From the NCBI GenBank assembly GCA_949987705.1, contig OX465281.1, positions 224,907,978 to 224,971,977 on the forward strand: DNA of 64,000 nucleotides. Direction: 5' to 3'. Under the pieces are notes generated by a model. It was not told where the DNA came from, made no database searches, and saw nothing but the letters and a program-made list of their open reading frames with translations. This stretch comes from Thereva unica. Lineage: Eukaryota; Arthropoda; Insecta; Diptera; Therevidae. Made by a program: the position numbers and the translations under genes. The first letter of the stretch is position 1. Every line of letters begins with the position of its first letter. This document shows positions 12,340-22,477 of the stretch, piece by piece.

Positions 12340-13510
12340 GGCCAATCGTGGGGCATATTGGTTTCTGTTCCTCCTATTGTTACGTCCTCTACGCTCTACT
12401 TAAGTTATGATATTATAACAGGTAGAGAGTGCTGGCTATAACACCAGCGAGCCTTAAGTACTTAAGATTGGACGCACCACGGGTGAGTACATCCACGGGC
12501 TTAAGACATCATCTTTCACCGAAGATCTTTTTGCAGACGTAGAAAGCTATGCAGGCTTTCTCTATCCTTTCGCGATGTTCGACTTTCAGTCAAGTTTTAT
12601 ATCTACGATTAGAACCAGAAATTTAACAAAATGATTGTATGTCCATCCAACTCCAACCTAAGGAGGTTGAAGGCGAGGATTTACGTTTTTCCGCCAATAG
12701 CATCAGCTAACTTCTGCCAATTTTACTGCATACTGAGCCAAGATAAAAAGTTTGATAAAAATTCTATGACACATTTCAAATAAATTTCCTCAAATCATCG
12801 ATTACCCTTCCAAAAGCAATTTTACATAATCAAAGTCCCGACTAATTTCCCCATATATTTATCCCGTATTTTTTTTCCTTTGCAATATCCGTCGTTAGGT
12901 AAAAAAAAATATTATTCCTGAATGTCCTTGGAACGACCTGAAACCATCATGCTTAATAGTAATCCGTAATTATCCCAACTCTTGAGAGTTGAGTGGGTCC
13001 TTCGGTTTCTACTTGGCTAAGCTGATTAATAACTTCCTAATAAATCAACTTAACTAACCTATATCCATCTACCTAGTCCTAATCTCCAACCAGGACCTTC
13101 GTGATAGGCCGATATAAAACATTTTCATGCCTTCGCTATGTATAGTTCAATATGCAGGGATTTCTTGGAAGCACAATTCGCTAAATGACGACGGTGGGAT
13201 TATTATTTTATTTAAATATTCTAGGGTTTTGTGGGTGAATACCCCCACCCGCTAGTAGATAAGTGGCTTATAATCATTACCAAGGATGAAATTCCATAAC
13301 GGGCTACCTTTTGGTTGATTGGGAATTAAAAGACGGATGCTCCTTTAAATTAAACGACATATTAACGAAAGGTTAGTTAGATGGCTTCATTGAAAGGAAT
13401 TTTATGGCTTGCTTGGAGGGATTCAAATCTTCGTGATTCCATGTGATTTCCTGGTTTTAGCTTCAATAAACTGTGCCGAATGAAACGTTAACAAGCAATT
13501 TTCAAACATA
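12340..13510. other. No recognisable gene
   Basis: AT-rich sequence without convincing open frames, inverted ends or tandem repeats that I could see. Confidence 0.4.
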
Positions 13511-13640
13511 ATTAGTTTTTTTTATATGAAAAACAAACTTAGGAGTAATGCTTTATACTACCAGTCTGTCATGTCGTTTCAGGTCATGGTGCAATGTCTA
13601 GTAGTAAGCTTGGTTTGAAGAATAGAGTAGACCATCCCAC
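13510..13640 (-). mobile_element. LINE family A, isolated 3' UTR fragment
   Basis: The words TTTATACTACCAGTCTGTCA and GTGCAATGTCTAGTAGTAAG match the 3' UTR shared by the copies ending at 2986, 23782 and 42288. Only this piece is present, as expected for an extremely 5'-truncated insertion. Confidence 0.65.
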
Positions 13641-14214
13641 TAACAAAGGTACAAACCACATAACCTAATTTACTTCTGTTTCTAATCCACGATCCACACT
13701 TTTTGGCATGAAGTTGCTGGAACTGAACCTCCACCTTCGCCGACGGTTCATCCACAACTTCATAATAGCCAACATTAAAAAATCAATACTCGATGCGGAC
13801 TTCCTAGCGAAGTTCGAGCTCACTCACACTCGACTTAAAAAGGGGAGCATTAGTTGACTCACAGACAGTTTTCGGATTGACGTCTGTGCAACTGTTGAGT
13901 ATAAGATCGAGAGCATTGAATACCAACATCTTGGTAGATATAAAAAATTGTTAACGTAGTTCACTTCGGTAACTAATCCCCTTAATCTGAACCTACTAGT
14001 TAAAACAATATGCAACATCACATTGTTACTATTGGGTAATTACTTTTCGTTACCGCTAGTAGACTTCCTCCTGAGAAGCTCAAGGTGGCGAAATTGGAGT
14101 TTCAACATTATGGTTAAACTAGGGATTCGTCGACCTTCGTCGTCTCCCGCAGCATCTCCACTTCATCTGGTCCGTAAATGGGATACAAATGAGTGGAGAC
14201 CATGCGGGGGATAT
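13641..14214. other. No recognisable gene
   Basis: Unique-looking sequence; no motif or repeat structure was identified. Confidence 0.35.
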
Positions 14215-14590
14215 TCAATCCCCCCCAGCGTCGGCCCTAGGGTAGAGCGAATGGAGCAGTCGCTCTAGGCGCCAAGTGGCACGGGACGCCAAAATGTATG
14301 CGAAAAACAATTTGGAGCAAAAAATAAAATTTTGATGGCGCCTTTTTTAAAAAAAAAACCTTACCACCTCTCAATGTTCCAAACAGTTCTTGGGCTTTCA
14401 TATCCTCTAACAGGACTACTTGCAAGACCAGTTGGATGTTTCTGAACCCATGGAGTAAGGTGCCGAATGTGGCTCCAATGAAGAGAAATTTTCGGGATAC
14501 CTCTTCAAGGAGGGCAGACTGAGTCCACTAACCACGATGAAGTGCGCTTAGATCACTTTTTAGATCTCCTTAGAGGCCCACCTGCGGAAA
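14215..14590. repeat. Right arm of the diverged long inverted repeat
   Basis: Reverse-complement partner of 6645-7385. It shares the CCCTAGGGTAGAGCG core and the GAGGGCAGACTGAG segment, but lacks the middle 400 bases of the other arm. See the left arm for interpretation. Confidence 0.55.
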
Positions 14591-15555
14591 TACGGACACC
14601 TTTTGCTCCATCGGAGAGGCGACCCAAAAAAGCGTCCGCTTGTAGACGACGAATTCTGGAAGCTGGGTACTCCCGTGTAGAAGCTTCTGGACTCTGCATC
14701 GCCCTCGAGGAAGAGAAGAATGCCGTTTTACTTAATAAGAAGATAGTTAGATCCTCTGGATATCCTCCAGACCACAATAACTCGGCGAAAAGGTGAAGGC
14801 TCCGGGTTTGAGAATCCGACTGAAAACTCTTCAGAAAAGAAGTCCGATTAAATGGCAGAAAGTGTCAGAATGGACGTTCTTGCGATGTGTATATCCGGAG
14901 AATCTCCTGACCACAGAACAGCTAGTTGCCGGGAGTTTTCTGGAGGATATTGCCGAGTTGGGGTAGGGGTCAGAGCAGCCCAGATTCGTTGGGGTTGCTG
15001 CGGGCCCCTGTGATGGGCCGCCTTAAGTCCTAAAAGGAGCAAGCCTTGTCGCTGTAGACGAGGGAAAGCTGAAACGAAGCTATGTTGTGGTCCGGTGCTT
15101 CCCTGCGGATACATTTTGTTGAAAACGTTAGAGATCCAAAAAACGACCTTAAAGGTGTAGGACTGGAGAGTTTTCTGCGGACCAAAGGTCTATTTTGACG
15201 AGCTGAGGCGGACGGGTGGCCATATTGGCGGCAAGTTTGGTCGGGCATAGCTTAGGATCAGGAAAATGCCATGTCCCAAAGTGCCCCCAACCCAACTTGC
15301 AATGTCCCCTGATCGACCGCTAGCACCTGGCGAACAACCACGATCATTGCCGCTCCGATCACCAAGGAAGCAGAAACCCCGAGGTAACCAACTTAAGAAA
15401 GGCTGGAGTAGTTGGCGAAACACCGTGGAAGCAAATTTGGTAAGACTCAAAGACAGTCCCGCTTCACCCTGAACAGAGGCTAGGGCTGGCGCTGAATCTC
15501 TCCCACATTCATAATTTTTCTGTGAACCTTCACGGATGTATGATTTTTTCAAAGG
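14591..15555. other. No recognisable gene
   Basis: Several mid-length open frames lie on both strands (14542-14796 plus, 15190-15552 minus). None shows a motif and the frames overlap head to head, so I leave them as noncoding. The composition is more GC-rich than the surroundings, which suggests transposon remnants. Confidence 0.35.
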
Positions 15556-15559
15556 TGGA

Positions 15560-16115
15560 GATAGTACGTGCGTACCACAATATCCCTATTGCACAAGAAT
15601 ACGAATACGTATAAGACTGCCTTAATAACACCCTTTGGTCTGTTTGAGTTTACTCGCATGCCATTTGGGTTACTGAATGCAGCCCAGTCATTTCACAGAT
15701 TTATGAATATTAAGTCACAAGAGACTTAGGTTAGGTTAGGTTGAAATGGCTGCCCCCACTAGGGAGCCCACTTAGGCACGCCATTGGGCCCATTGTGATG
15801 CCATTCTAGTGTTGGGACAAAGTTCAGGCCATTTCAAGCCATTTTGAGCTTTTGATAAAGCGACAGAAGTTAGGATCACCAATATTTTGCAGCTCGCTCA
15901 ATCCATCAAGGAAAGGTGAGACTTAGACTTCATTTACGTCCACCTAGACGATATACTTATAGCTAGAAGATCCAAGGGTGATCATCTCACTCACCTCGAA
16001 GAACTATTTAAACGGCTTGATAACTTTGGGTTAACCATAAAGTTATCAAAACACTTCGGATTAAAAAATATCCCCCAATGGATCTCAGTTTTATCAAGAG
16101 ACTAACTGGACAAAA
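15560..16115 (+). pseudogene. Ty3/gypsy reverse transcriptase remnant
   Basis: The plus strand reads VRAYHNIPIAQEYEYV, then (after a stop) KTALITPFGLFEFTRMPFGL and NAAQSFHRFMN (about 15562-15710). After an unrelated stretch (about 15722-15905) it reads FIYVHLDDILIARRS and LTHLEELFKRLDNFGLTIK (about 15920-16060). These are the TPFGLFEF, FGLxNA and YLDDIL motifs of gypsy-group RTs. The foreign stretch begins with a TTAGG-type run and splits the RT between the FMN and YLDD motifs. No LTRs are visible. Confidence 0.8.
15722..15905. mobile_element. Insertion in gypsy RT with TTAGGT run
   Basis: Starts CTTAGGTTAGGTTAGGTTGA, followed by sequence without coding signal. It interrupts an otherwise contiguous RT. 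Antisense tails of RNase H-bearing LINEs often start this way (recollection), but I cannot prove the family. Confidence 0.45.
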
Positions 16116-17545
16116 ATCCATTTTTTTTTTTTTTTAATTTCAAAGAAGCTCAAAAATTCAAATAATCTCAAATGCCTGATGGAGCTCAACAAGTGAATAG
16201 CGTCAAGCCAATCAATCACAATCAGAAAAGTCAATCCAGCCTTCCCCAAGGGGTTGGAAAATTCACTCTTTTAAAGACGCTGCTCCAATGAAGCGAACAT
16301 TCTTCAGGTACGAGTATAACTTTCGCTTGATTACATCAAAACCTTAAAAAATGACTACAAAATCCTACAAAGACGCCCAGCATTGTGTGCCAGAAATGTC
16401 ACCCAAAGTAACAGGTACGGAAATTTGAATTGAGAATAAAGAAAATTCCGGCGGATCAATAAAACGTATCCGTGGGTTTGAAGGGATATGGAGACGACGA
16501 AAGGGAGGCGAAATGAAGGTAAAATTCGAATTTTGATGAGAGCGAGTGAAACCTAAGCATTGTTATATCCCATCTCTTGGGAATAAGGATGTAAAAGCCG
16601 TTTTAAGTACTGAAATTTTAAGCATTTTAGTGGGAGTCGCAAGGAGAATTCAAAATATCAAAAAACCGCAAGGAGGAACTTCTTGAAAACTCTTGAAATA
16701 TTTTTCTTCTGTAAACTCCCTTTTTTACGCTCTTGGGCAGAGAAGACCCCAGGAAACCTGACACAATTATATTTAAAGCCTCACAGGTGTAGCAGATATA
16801 TGTATATACACATGTGAGTACACGTATAGACTGAAATATTGAAATCCCCATTCAATACCTCCACTCCACCCGACCCCGACTCATCCTGGTCCTTGGAGTT
16901 TGAACGGAGAATTATTGTGATAAATTTCTTTCCGAGTGATATGCTGGGAGGCATCTGATTTGGAGCCTTCGCAAGTTACTATGCAGCATTCGATTCTGCC
17001 GAGCCTTGTGTAATATTCTGATATTAGTCAGGACACGGGATTCTGGGCCAGGATTTCGGATATTGGGCTTCCCTTTGCTTTTCCAATTATTTAAGTGAGT
17101 AGGGGGGAAAATTCAATTACAAATTCCTAATTTTATCCATGGCAAAGGAAATGCTTATGTAAAATTGATTGAAAATTTTGGAGAAGTAGAATGAGACAAT
17201 TTGGTGTATAGGGAAGAATTCTAGTGCGCTTAGTGCCTCGGGTCTAGTTCCAGGAAAATGCTCCTTTTTACTTTCTTTTTCAATTTATTATTAATTCTTG
17301 TTAAAAAAATACAAGGATAAAAAATATAATGTTAATTTGATTATAATGAGCTTTTGCTTTATCCAATTTCATTAACAAAATATTAACTTAGCTTGTGAGT
17401 AATGTGATGTTAAATTTTCCTTTATTTTGTATTTTTAGACTTAGACTAAATGCCTTATATCTTTCAAAATAAAGGCAGCTACATTAAGACTTAATAGGCA
17501 TTATTCATAGGAAATTGTCCAAGCTTTCTAATTTTAGAAAAAAAA
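16116..17545. other. No recognisable gene
   Basis: AT-rich with short open frames only (for example 16627-16851 minus). No motif or paired repeat was found. Confidence 0.4.
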
Positions 17546-17554
17546 GTTTAGGTT

Positions 17555-17892
17555 AATCACGTATTTTTTGGAGAAAAAGGTGGTTTTAGTGGAAATTTTA
17601 GTGAAAAAATAACAAAATTTTGACTTTGGCGATTCATAACTCCAAAATTTGGTAAGATAGGACCATTGTTTTTACCGTTGTAGATAGGTGGAGGAATTCT
17701 GCGTGCACTGGTACCATAACCATGAAAATAGGTTATACGGTTACAAAAATACAGGGTGATATGTAAAACTTTAGCAAAAAAAATCAAAACGCCCTAGCGA
17801 TTTCTCCCCCCCCCCACCCATACGATTTTTTGTTCGTCTAACCAAGATCTATCCACAGCCGGCCGCTTTGCAAGTTTATGTGGGACACCCTG
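17555..17892. repeat. Noncoding repeat ending in CACCCTGTATA
   Basis: Related in opposite orientation to 26953-27182. Both share ACGTATTTTTTGGAG, a G/C-run next to CATACGATTTTTTGTTCGTC, and the terminal word ACAGGGTGT. This copy abuts the 5' truncation point of an RTE LINE. No coding capacity. Superfamily unknown. Confidence 0.6.
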
Positions 17893-18448
17893 TATAACTA
17901 TTCCAAATGCAGAGTTCTCCATAATGGAAAATTATCCGACAGCTTCGAGGTGAGCTCAGGAGTACGACAAGGATGCCTACTCTCGCCTTTACTATTTCTT
18001 ATAGTAATAAATGACATCCTTGTAGGCGCTCTAGATAGTAGAGCAGGTGGCATACAATGGGGTTTGCTAGACCGCCTTAAGGATCTCGACTTCGTCGATG
18101 ATATCTGTTTGCTGGCCCACAGGACCTGAAAAACAAGTTAACCAATTTGGCAACAGAAAGTAGTCCAGCAAACTAAGGCTAAATCCGACTAAAACAAAAG
18201 AAATGCGGATAAATGCAAACACCATTGAACAGACAGCGCTGAACAACCGTGACGTGGAACTGGTAGATAAATTCTGCTACCTTGGTAGTATCATTACCGA
18301 AAATGGCGGTGCCAAACAATTTGTCAGTTCCAGAATAAATAAAGAACGAGGCGAATATGCATACCTGTTCCGCATATGGAGATCAACGGAGATCTCAACT
18401 AACACCACACTAACGGAGATCTCAACTAACACAACCAACTCCAACGTT
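17893..18448 (+). pseudogene. RTE LINE (family C), copy 1, part 1
   Basis: Nearly identical to 33465-34010 of the better copy. Encodes RT palm SGVRQGCLLSPLLF, a degraded FVDDICLLAH box (YADD in the better copy), then KFCYLGSIITENGG. A frameshift lies after LLAHRT. A local duplication of about 30 bases (ACGGAGATCTCAACTAACAC twice, 18388-18437) is private to this copy. The coding sequence stops at 18448 (CAACGTT), where a BEL/Pao fragment is inserted, and resumes at 21106. Confidence 0.85.
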
Positions 18449-20420
18449 TACACGATTTTAGCACTGTGCTTATTCTTTTTTCGGATTCTTGCATTCTATT
18501 TCCAATGACTTCAATGTTCAAGGCCGTATTGGAAGGTGTCATCCCTAACTTCTTGACTGCTTTGTCAGTGATAATGTTCACCTGCGAACCTGAGTCGAGG
18601 ATGGCTCGAACTGCAATCTCCTTTCCTTGGTCATTTACGAGCTTGACCCATGCTGTTGCCAACAAAACATAGCCGGCTTTACTCAAATTGGTTAATGTGG
18701 CTATCGTTGCTGGTTGATCAGGGTGTTCTACTGCGGGAGGCTGGTACTTCTTCTGCGTGGCTGGTGTGTCTAGATGGAGTAGCGTATTATGATTTTTCGA
18801 ACACTTGGTGCAGCCTCTGAGGGTACATTTTGGAGTGCTATGGGTTGATTTGAGGCAGTTGTGACAGATCCCATGCTTCCGGACTAGCGTCAGTCGCGCA
18901 GTTGGTGGCATCTGCAGGAACGTATTGCATCGAAAGAGTGGATGATGATCTTTACTGCAAGCTATGCATGTGGCTGGACTGGTTATTGACGTTAATGACT
19001 TTGCTGTGTGAGGTTTGCGGTGAATTTGTTCCGTGGTACGGCCCTTATTGCCAAGGGCTTCGAGAGATTGGAACCGTGTTTGGAGAAACGAGAGAAATTC
19101 CTTTATGGACTGCAACTCCTTGGGATTGGTGAGTGACTGCTCATACAACGCATGGGTACTCCTATCTAACTTCTTCACTAAGATGATTAGCAAAATAGGG
19201 TCCCATTCTGAAGTGTTTACGCCTAAATTTTCTAGTCCCAAGAAGCATTCTAACGTTGTATCGTGTAATGCCTTTGTAGATGCAGCTGATGGAGTGTCGG
19301 CTGTGTTGGAAGGTTGATTCAGCAGCTTATTGAGTATTGCGGATACTAGCAATCTTGGGTTATCATACCGTTCCTGCAGCATCTTCCACGCTGCCAAGTA
19401 AGTATCATCTGATAGCATGAAGTGCCTTATTAATCTCTCGGCTTCGCCAGCTACGTTGGTCTTCAAGTACCACATTTTTTGGCAGTTGCTCAAACTTTGG
19501 TTATGGACCATTTGTGAGAAAAGATCGTGGAATTGGCGCCACTTTAAGTAGTCTCCGTCAAACCTGGGCAGAACAATTTTTGGTAACTGTAACATGTGCG
19601 AGTTAGTAGTTGGTACTTGTGTTGCGACGGTCGGCGGTGACATTTCCTCGACCTTTGTTGACAGAAGGCGTTGGGCTTCATGTTCCTGGCTTTCAAGTTG
19701 TACGTAGTCCTCAAAATTATATCCCCAGATGGTGGGATCATCAGTCAACTCCCATATGTTGTTATGGCATTCCTCAATTTGGATCCAATGATGATCAATG
19801 TTTTTGATTCTTAACTCGCAGACAGACCGAGAGAGTGGTTCACTTGCATCTAATTACAAATTGTTTAGGAGGCGGTATACTGTTTTACACATAGCACGAT
19901 GTCTGCGGATTAATTTGATAATCTCTGGAACTTCCTTGGAATCTTCCTTTGGTTGTGGTGGATCCACATGCTTGCTGGGTTTTGTTTGATAGGATACGTT
20001 GGCACCTGTGTTGTCCTGGCTAGTTAGAGATGAGCTTGGCCCGAGTAGGGTGGGCATATTCCTTCCTGGTCCTGGGGCATTGGTTGCGCCTTCAGTCCGT
20101 TGGGATGCAGCAATCTTTTCCTTGAACAAATCGCTGTACTGGGTGTACAGGCTTAGTGTTTTGTCGTAGACATTGGTGCTGAAGTATGGATGATCCAGCG
20201 GTGGTGGTTCTAATGACCGAATTTCCCGATCAATAGTCTCGAATAGGGCCCAAGTCTAATTTAAACGTACTAGCCTCTCTGTGAAGTAGGATGTTGTTTT
20301 GCGATCTGCGGGGTCCTTGTTGTAATTGGTGATGATCCGATGGATTTCCTTGGCGTATCCATCGATTTCTTTCACCAGCTGGGACATCGTCATTTGTTCC
20401 ATTGGAGCTGGGGACGACAT
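18449..20420 (-). pseudogene. BEL/Pao gag-protease (element 1), 3' truncated
   Basis: Translation starts at ATG 20420 (MSSPAPMEQMTMSQL). It runs through two in-frame stops (about 20260 and 19855) and ends abruptly at 18449. In order: N-terminal helical region; the conserved LPKIVLPRFDGDYLKWRQF and WYLKTNVAGEAERLIRHF blocks of the DUF1759 capsid region (about 19590-19410); zinc-knuckle-like Cys/His clusters (HNCLKSTHSTPKC and CTKCSKNHNTLLH, about 18870-18790); a retropepsin-like block with the active site AILDSGSQVNIITD (about 18605-18560). The RT, integrase and 3' LTR are absent. It is inserted in an RTE LINE. Family assignment is firm. Confidence 0.9.
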
Positions 20421-20462
20421 CTTGATGTTGTTGTGATTCGCTGAGACGTGTCGCTAGTGGCG

Positions 20463-20480
20463 ATCACGTCGGGGTCACCA
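20463..20480 (-). promoter_or_regulatory. Primer-binding site, tRNA-Trp
   Basis: On the minus strand the 18 bases TGGTGACCCCGACGTGAT lie two bases after the LTR end. They are the exact complement of the 3' terminus of animal tRNA-Trp including CCA (the same 18-mer serves Rous sarcoma virus, from memory). The gag ATG follows only about 40 bases later. Confidence 0.9.
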
Positions 20481-20556
20481 GATGTTTAGTGTAAGGCTCT
20501 TTTGCCTTTCCTCTTTTTTGCTCAATCAAGGTACTTGGACCTTGACTGTTGATGGG

Positions 20557-20584
20557 CTGATCACGATGCTTGTATCGTGACCAG
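20557..20584. repeat. LTR hairpin 1 (11-bp stem, 6-base loop)
   Basis: CTGATCACGAT, loop GCTTGT, ATCGTGACCAG. Ten of eleven positions pair. It sits inside a larger direct repeat whose other copy holds hairpin 2, 109 bases to the right. Confidence 0.75.
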
Positions 20585-20665
20585 GTGGCTGGTTTATTGG
20601 AAACCGATGTTTTAATTAACTTGGTAAATGCAGCCTAGGTACCTTGGACCTAGACTGTTGATGAT

Positions 20666-20693
20666 CTGGTTGCGATGCTTGGATCACAACCAG
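20666..20693. repeat. LTR hairpin 2 (11-bp stem, 6-base loop)
   Basis: CTGGTTGCGAT, loop GCTTGG, ATCACAACCAG. Ten of eleven positions pair. Compared with hairpin 1, stem positions 6 and 7 change on both sides (C-G to T-A, A-T to G-C), so pairing is kept while sequence changes. Confidence 0.75.
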
Positions 20694-21105
20694 AGTGAGA
20701 GTACAATTTTAAGCAATTAAAGAAAAGACTTCCGTTTGCGATTAGATTCAAAACTGAACTAAATTTATTTTCCATAAATTTTTCTTATATATAAAATGAT
20801 CGTCATCACGATCACACAAACCACTCCATTTCGAGAAAAAATGTTCCAGTCAGAAAAATTCTCCATCAGCAAAACTTAGTTCACCTTTGGAGAATTTTCC
20901 CATGGTAAAATCGACCATAAAAATAGACAAGAATTTTCTTATCACTTCGCGGTGTCGCATTACGTCTGGCTATGTTGTGTGATCGTGATGACTTGTGGCA
21001 ATTTTGATTTGCAATTTAATTCTTCTTAAATATTATCTGGAATTTTATTTTATGTTACTATTTTACAGTTTTTTAATGTTACAATTTTTTAATGTATCGA
21101 TTACA

Positions 21106-21259
21106 TTAAACAAAGGCAGTTCTTTTGTACGGTTGCGAAACATGGAAAGTCACCCAATTCATCACGGGGCGCCTACAAGTCTTCATCAACCTATTCCTGC
21201 GTTGTATACTAAAAATCCGCTGGCAAGATAGATTTTCAAATAAAGAACCATGGCGCCCG
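21106..21259 (+). pseudogene. RTE LINE (family C), copy 1, part 2
   Basis: Continues the reading of 18448 after the BEL insertion. GCAGTTCTTTTGTACGGTTG corresponds to the VLLYGCETWKVTQF segment of the better copy (34010-34070), but a small indel shifts the frame at once. It stops at ATGGCGCCCG, where a hAT-type MITE starts. Confidence 0.85.
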
Positions 21260-21685
21260 CAAAGTCTATGTAGAAATTAACAAGTCTTTCATCTTCATAT
21301 GGATAGTAAGTGAAAGGCGAACAGCTATATGCCCAAGTTCTTCAAATGACGATGTCAGGCTAACAGAGAGAGAATGCAATGTTTTTATAAGCTTTTATAC
21401 GCTCTCGCATACAACTCTATACAGCGGAAAATTTTATGAGTTTATATGGGGATAAACTTGATGTATTGGTGCATATTTTCTCGTTGTTTGAAAAAACAGC
21501 TGACTCAATTTACCTTCCTTTTCTGTTCATACTTTATCGAAGAGAGAGAATCTGGCTTTGTCTCGCCGAGTTCACGATGTATGCCTTGAGTTGTGTTCAA
21601 CAGTGCTGTCAATATATGCACGCACACAACTAACGCTGGGAACATTTTATATGAAGATGAAAGACTTGTTATTACTAGACTTTGG
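21260..21685. mobile_element. 426-bp hAT-type MITE with perfect 8-bp duplication
   Basis: Flanked by GGCGCCCG on both sides (21252-21259 and 21686-21693); the uninterrupted RTE copy has a single, slightly different site (GGCGCCAT at 34150). The inverted ends are CAAAGTCTA and TAGACTTTG, continuing loosely to AACAAGTC and GACTTGTT. An 8-bp duplication and CA-starting ends are typical of hAT elements. No coding capacity. Confidence 0.8.
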
Positions 21686-21916
21686 GCGCCCGTACCGGCC
21701 AAAAAGGGATAGTCGTCCAAAAGAGACAAACGAAATGGAATTGGGTTGGCCACACCTTGCGATGCGAAAACGAGAATCTAGCCAAACGGGCCATTGACTG
21801 GAATCCGCAAAGACTAGTAGAGGCCACAACAACTTGGAGATCCTGGTCAGAGCTGAGAGCTGGCGCGGAAAACAGAGTCCGCTCGAGGGCAATTGTTTCC
21901 GCCTTATGTCCCATGA
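21686..21916 (+). pseudogene. RTE LINE (family C), copy 1, part 3
   Basis: Matches the C-terminal coding region of the better copy: WNWVGHTLRCENENLAK, AIDWNPQ, then a deletion of the GRPRTTWRR segment, RSWSELRAGAENRVRSRA, ending at CCCATGA. A second MITE is inserted here and the LINE tail resumes at 22445. Confidence 0.85.
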
Positions 21917-22444
21917 AGCTGGTGACAGAATTTCGCTCAAACGCGGTGCGGACATTGACAGATAGAATAAAGTATGTGTATTGCAATGCGAACTAACGAA
22001 ATGTGGCTTGAGCACTATGCACACACCGCGTAAGTTGCTTTACTTTCTACTTCTGGCGCGTTGCCGCGCGGTCGAGTGTAAATAAAGTTGTTTGTGTGTT
22101 GTGTTTTGAGTCGTGTTTTGGTGTTGGTGGGCATTTTGTTTATGTTTTGAATCGTGTGCTGGTGAAAGGGATAAGAAATTTGTTGAATTTCATAATTATT
22201 TCGAAATTGCGGTGATGAAATTAGTACCTAGAACAAATACAAGTCCTGTAGGATAGAAAATTAATACGCAAATCGTACAGCTTTTTCAATTTATTTCGTA
22301 TCACGTCAACTTGTCACTTTGATTTTTAGGTTGTGTCAAAGTCGGAACGCGACACCAGCACGGCGACTTTGTGTCAGTGAAAAATCCGCGCACACCGCGA
22401 AGCCAATGTCCGCACCGCGTTTGAGCGAAATTCTGTCACCAGCT
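21917..22444. mobile_element. 528-bp MITE, 41-bp perfect inverted ends, TGA duplication
   Basis: Both ends read AGCTGGTGACAGAATTTCGC inward and stay identical for about 41 bases (through GCGGACATTG). TGA is present on both sides (21914-21916 and 22445-22447), while the uninterrupted RTE copy has one (CCCATGAGGG at 34424-34433). No coding capacity. A 3-bp TNA duplication hints at PIF/Harbinger, but the TWA rule is not met, so I leave the superfamily open. Confidence 0.85.
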
Positions 22445-22477
22445 TGAGGGATTAAAGAGCATAAAGTAAAGTAAAGT
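22445..22477 (+). mobile_element. RTE LINE (family C), copy 1, 3' tail
   Basis: GAGGGATTAAAGAGC matches the 3' end of the better copy (34427-34441) and is followed by a simple AAAGT-type tail. RTE elements end in short tandem repeats instead of poly(A), which fits. Confidence 0.75.

Larger units (their letters stand above)
20483..21105 (-). repeat. 5' LTR of BEL/Pao element 1
   Basis: Bounded on the minus strand by TGTAATCG (from 21105) and ACACTAAACA (to 20483), that is TG...CA ends, with the PBS immediately after. The right edge abuts resumed RTE coding sequence at 21106, which fixes the boundary. A possible TATA box (TATATATAAG, 20793-20784) and AATAAA words lie inside. It contains two related 28-nt hairpins at 20557-20584 and 20666-20693. 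No matching 3' LTR is in the window. Confidence 0.75.

Noticed and set aside
14542..15552. Medium-length open frames on both strands
   Set aside because: No motifs, mutually overlapping, in moderately GC-rich repeat-like sequence.
15725..15742. Telomere-type TTAGG repeat
   Set aside because: Only about three units, inside a transposon insertion; not a telomere.
18902..19317. Plus-strand open frames opposite the BEL gag
   Set aside because: Antisense shadows of a well-supported gag-protease frame.
20463..20480. tRNA gene piece
   Set aside because: Only the 3' terminal 18 bases including CCA are present, next to an LTR; this is a primer-binding site.
18441..21110. 5-bp target duplication for BEL element 1
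   Set aside because: The left junction reads GTTTAC and the right TTAAAC; no exact duplication can be claimed.
21647..22024. Minus-strand frames over the RTE 3' end and a MITE
   Set aside because: They cross a defined transposon junction, so they cannot be an old gene.
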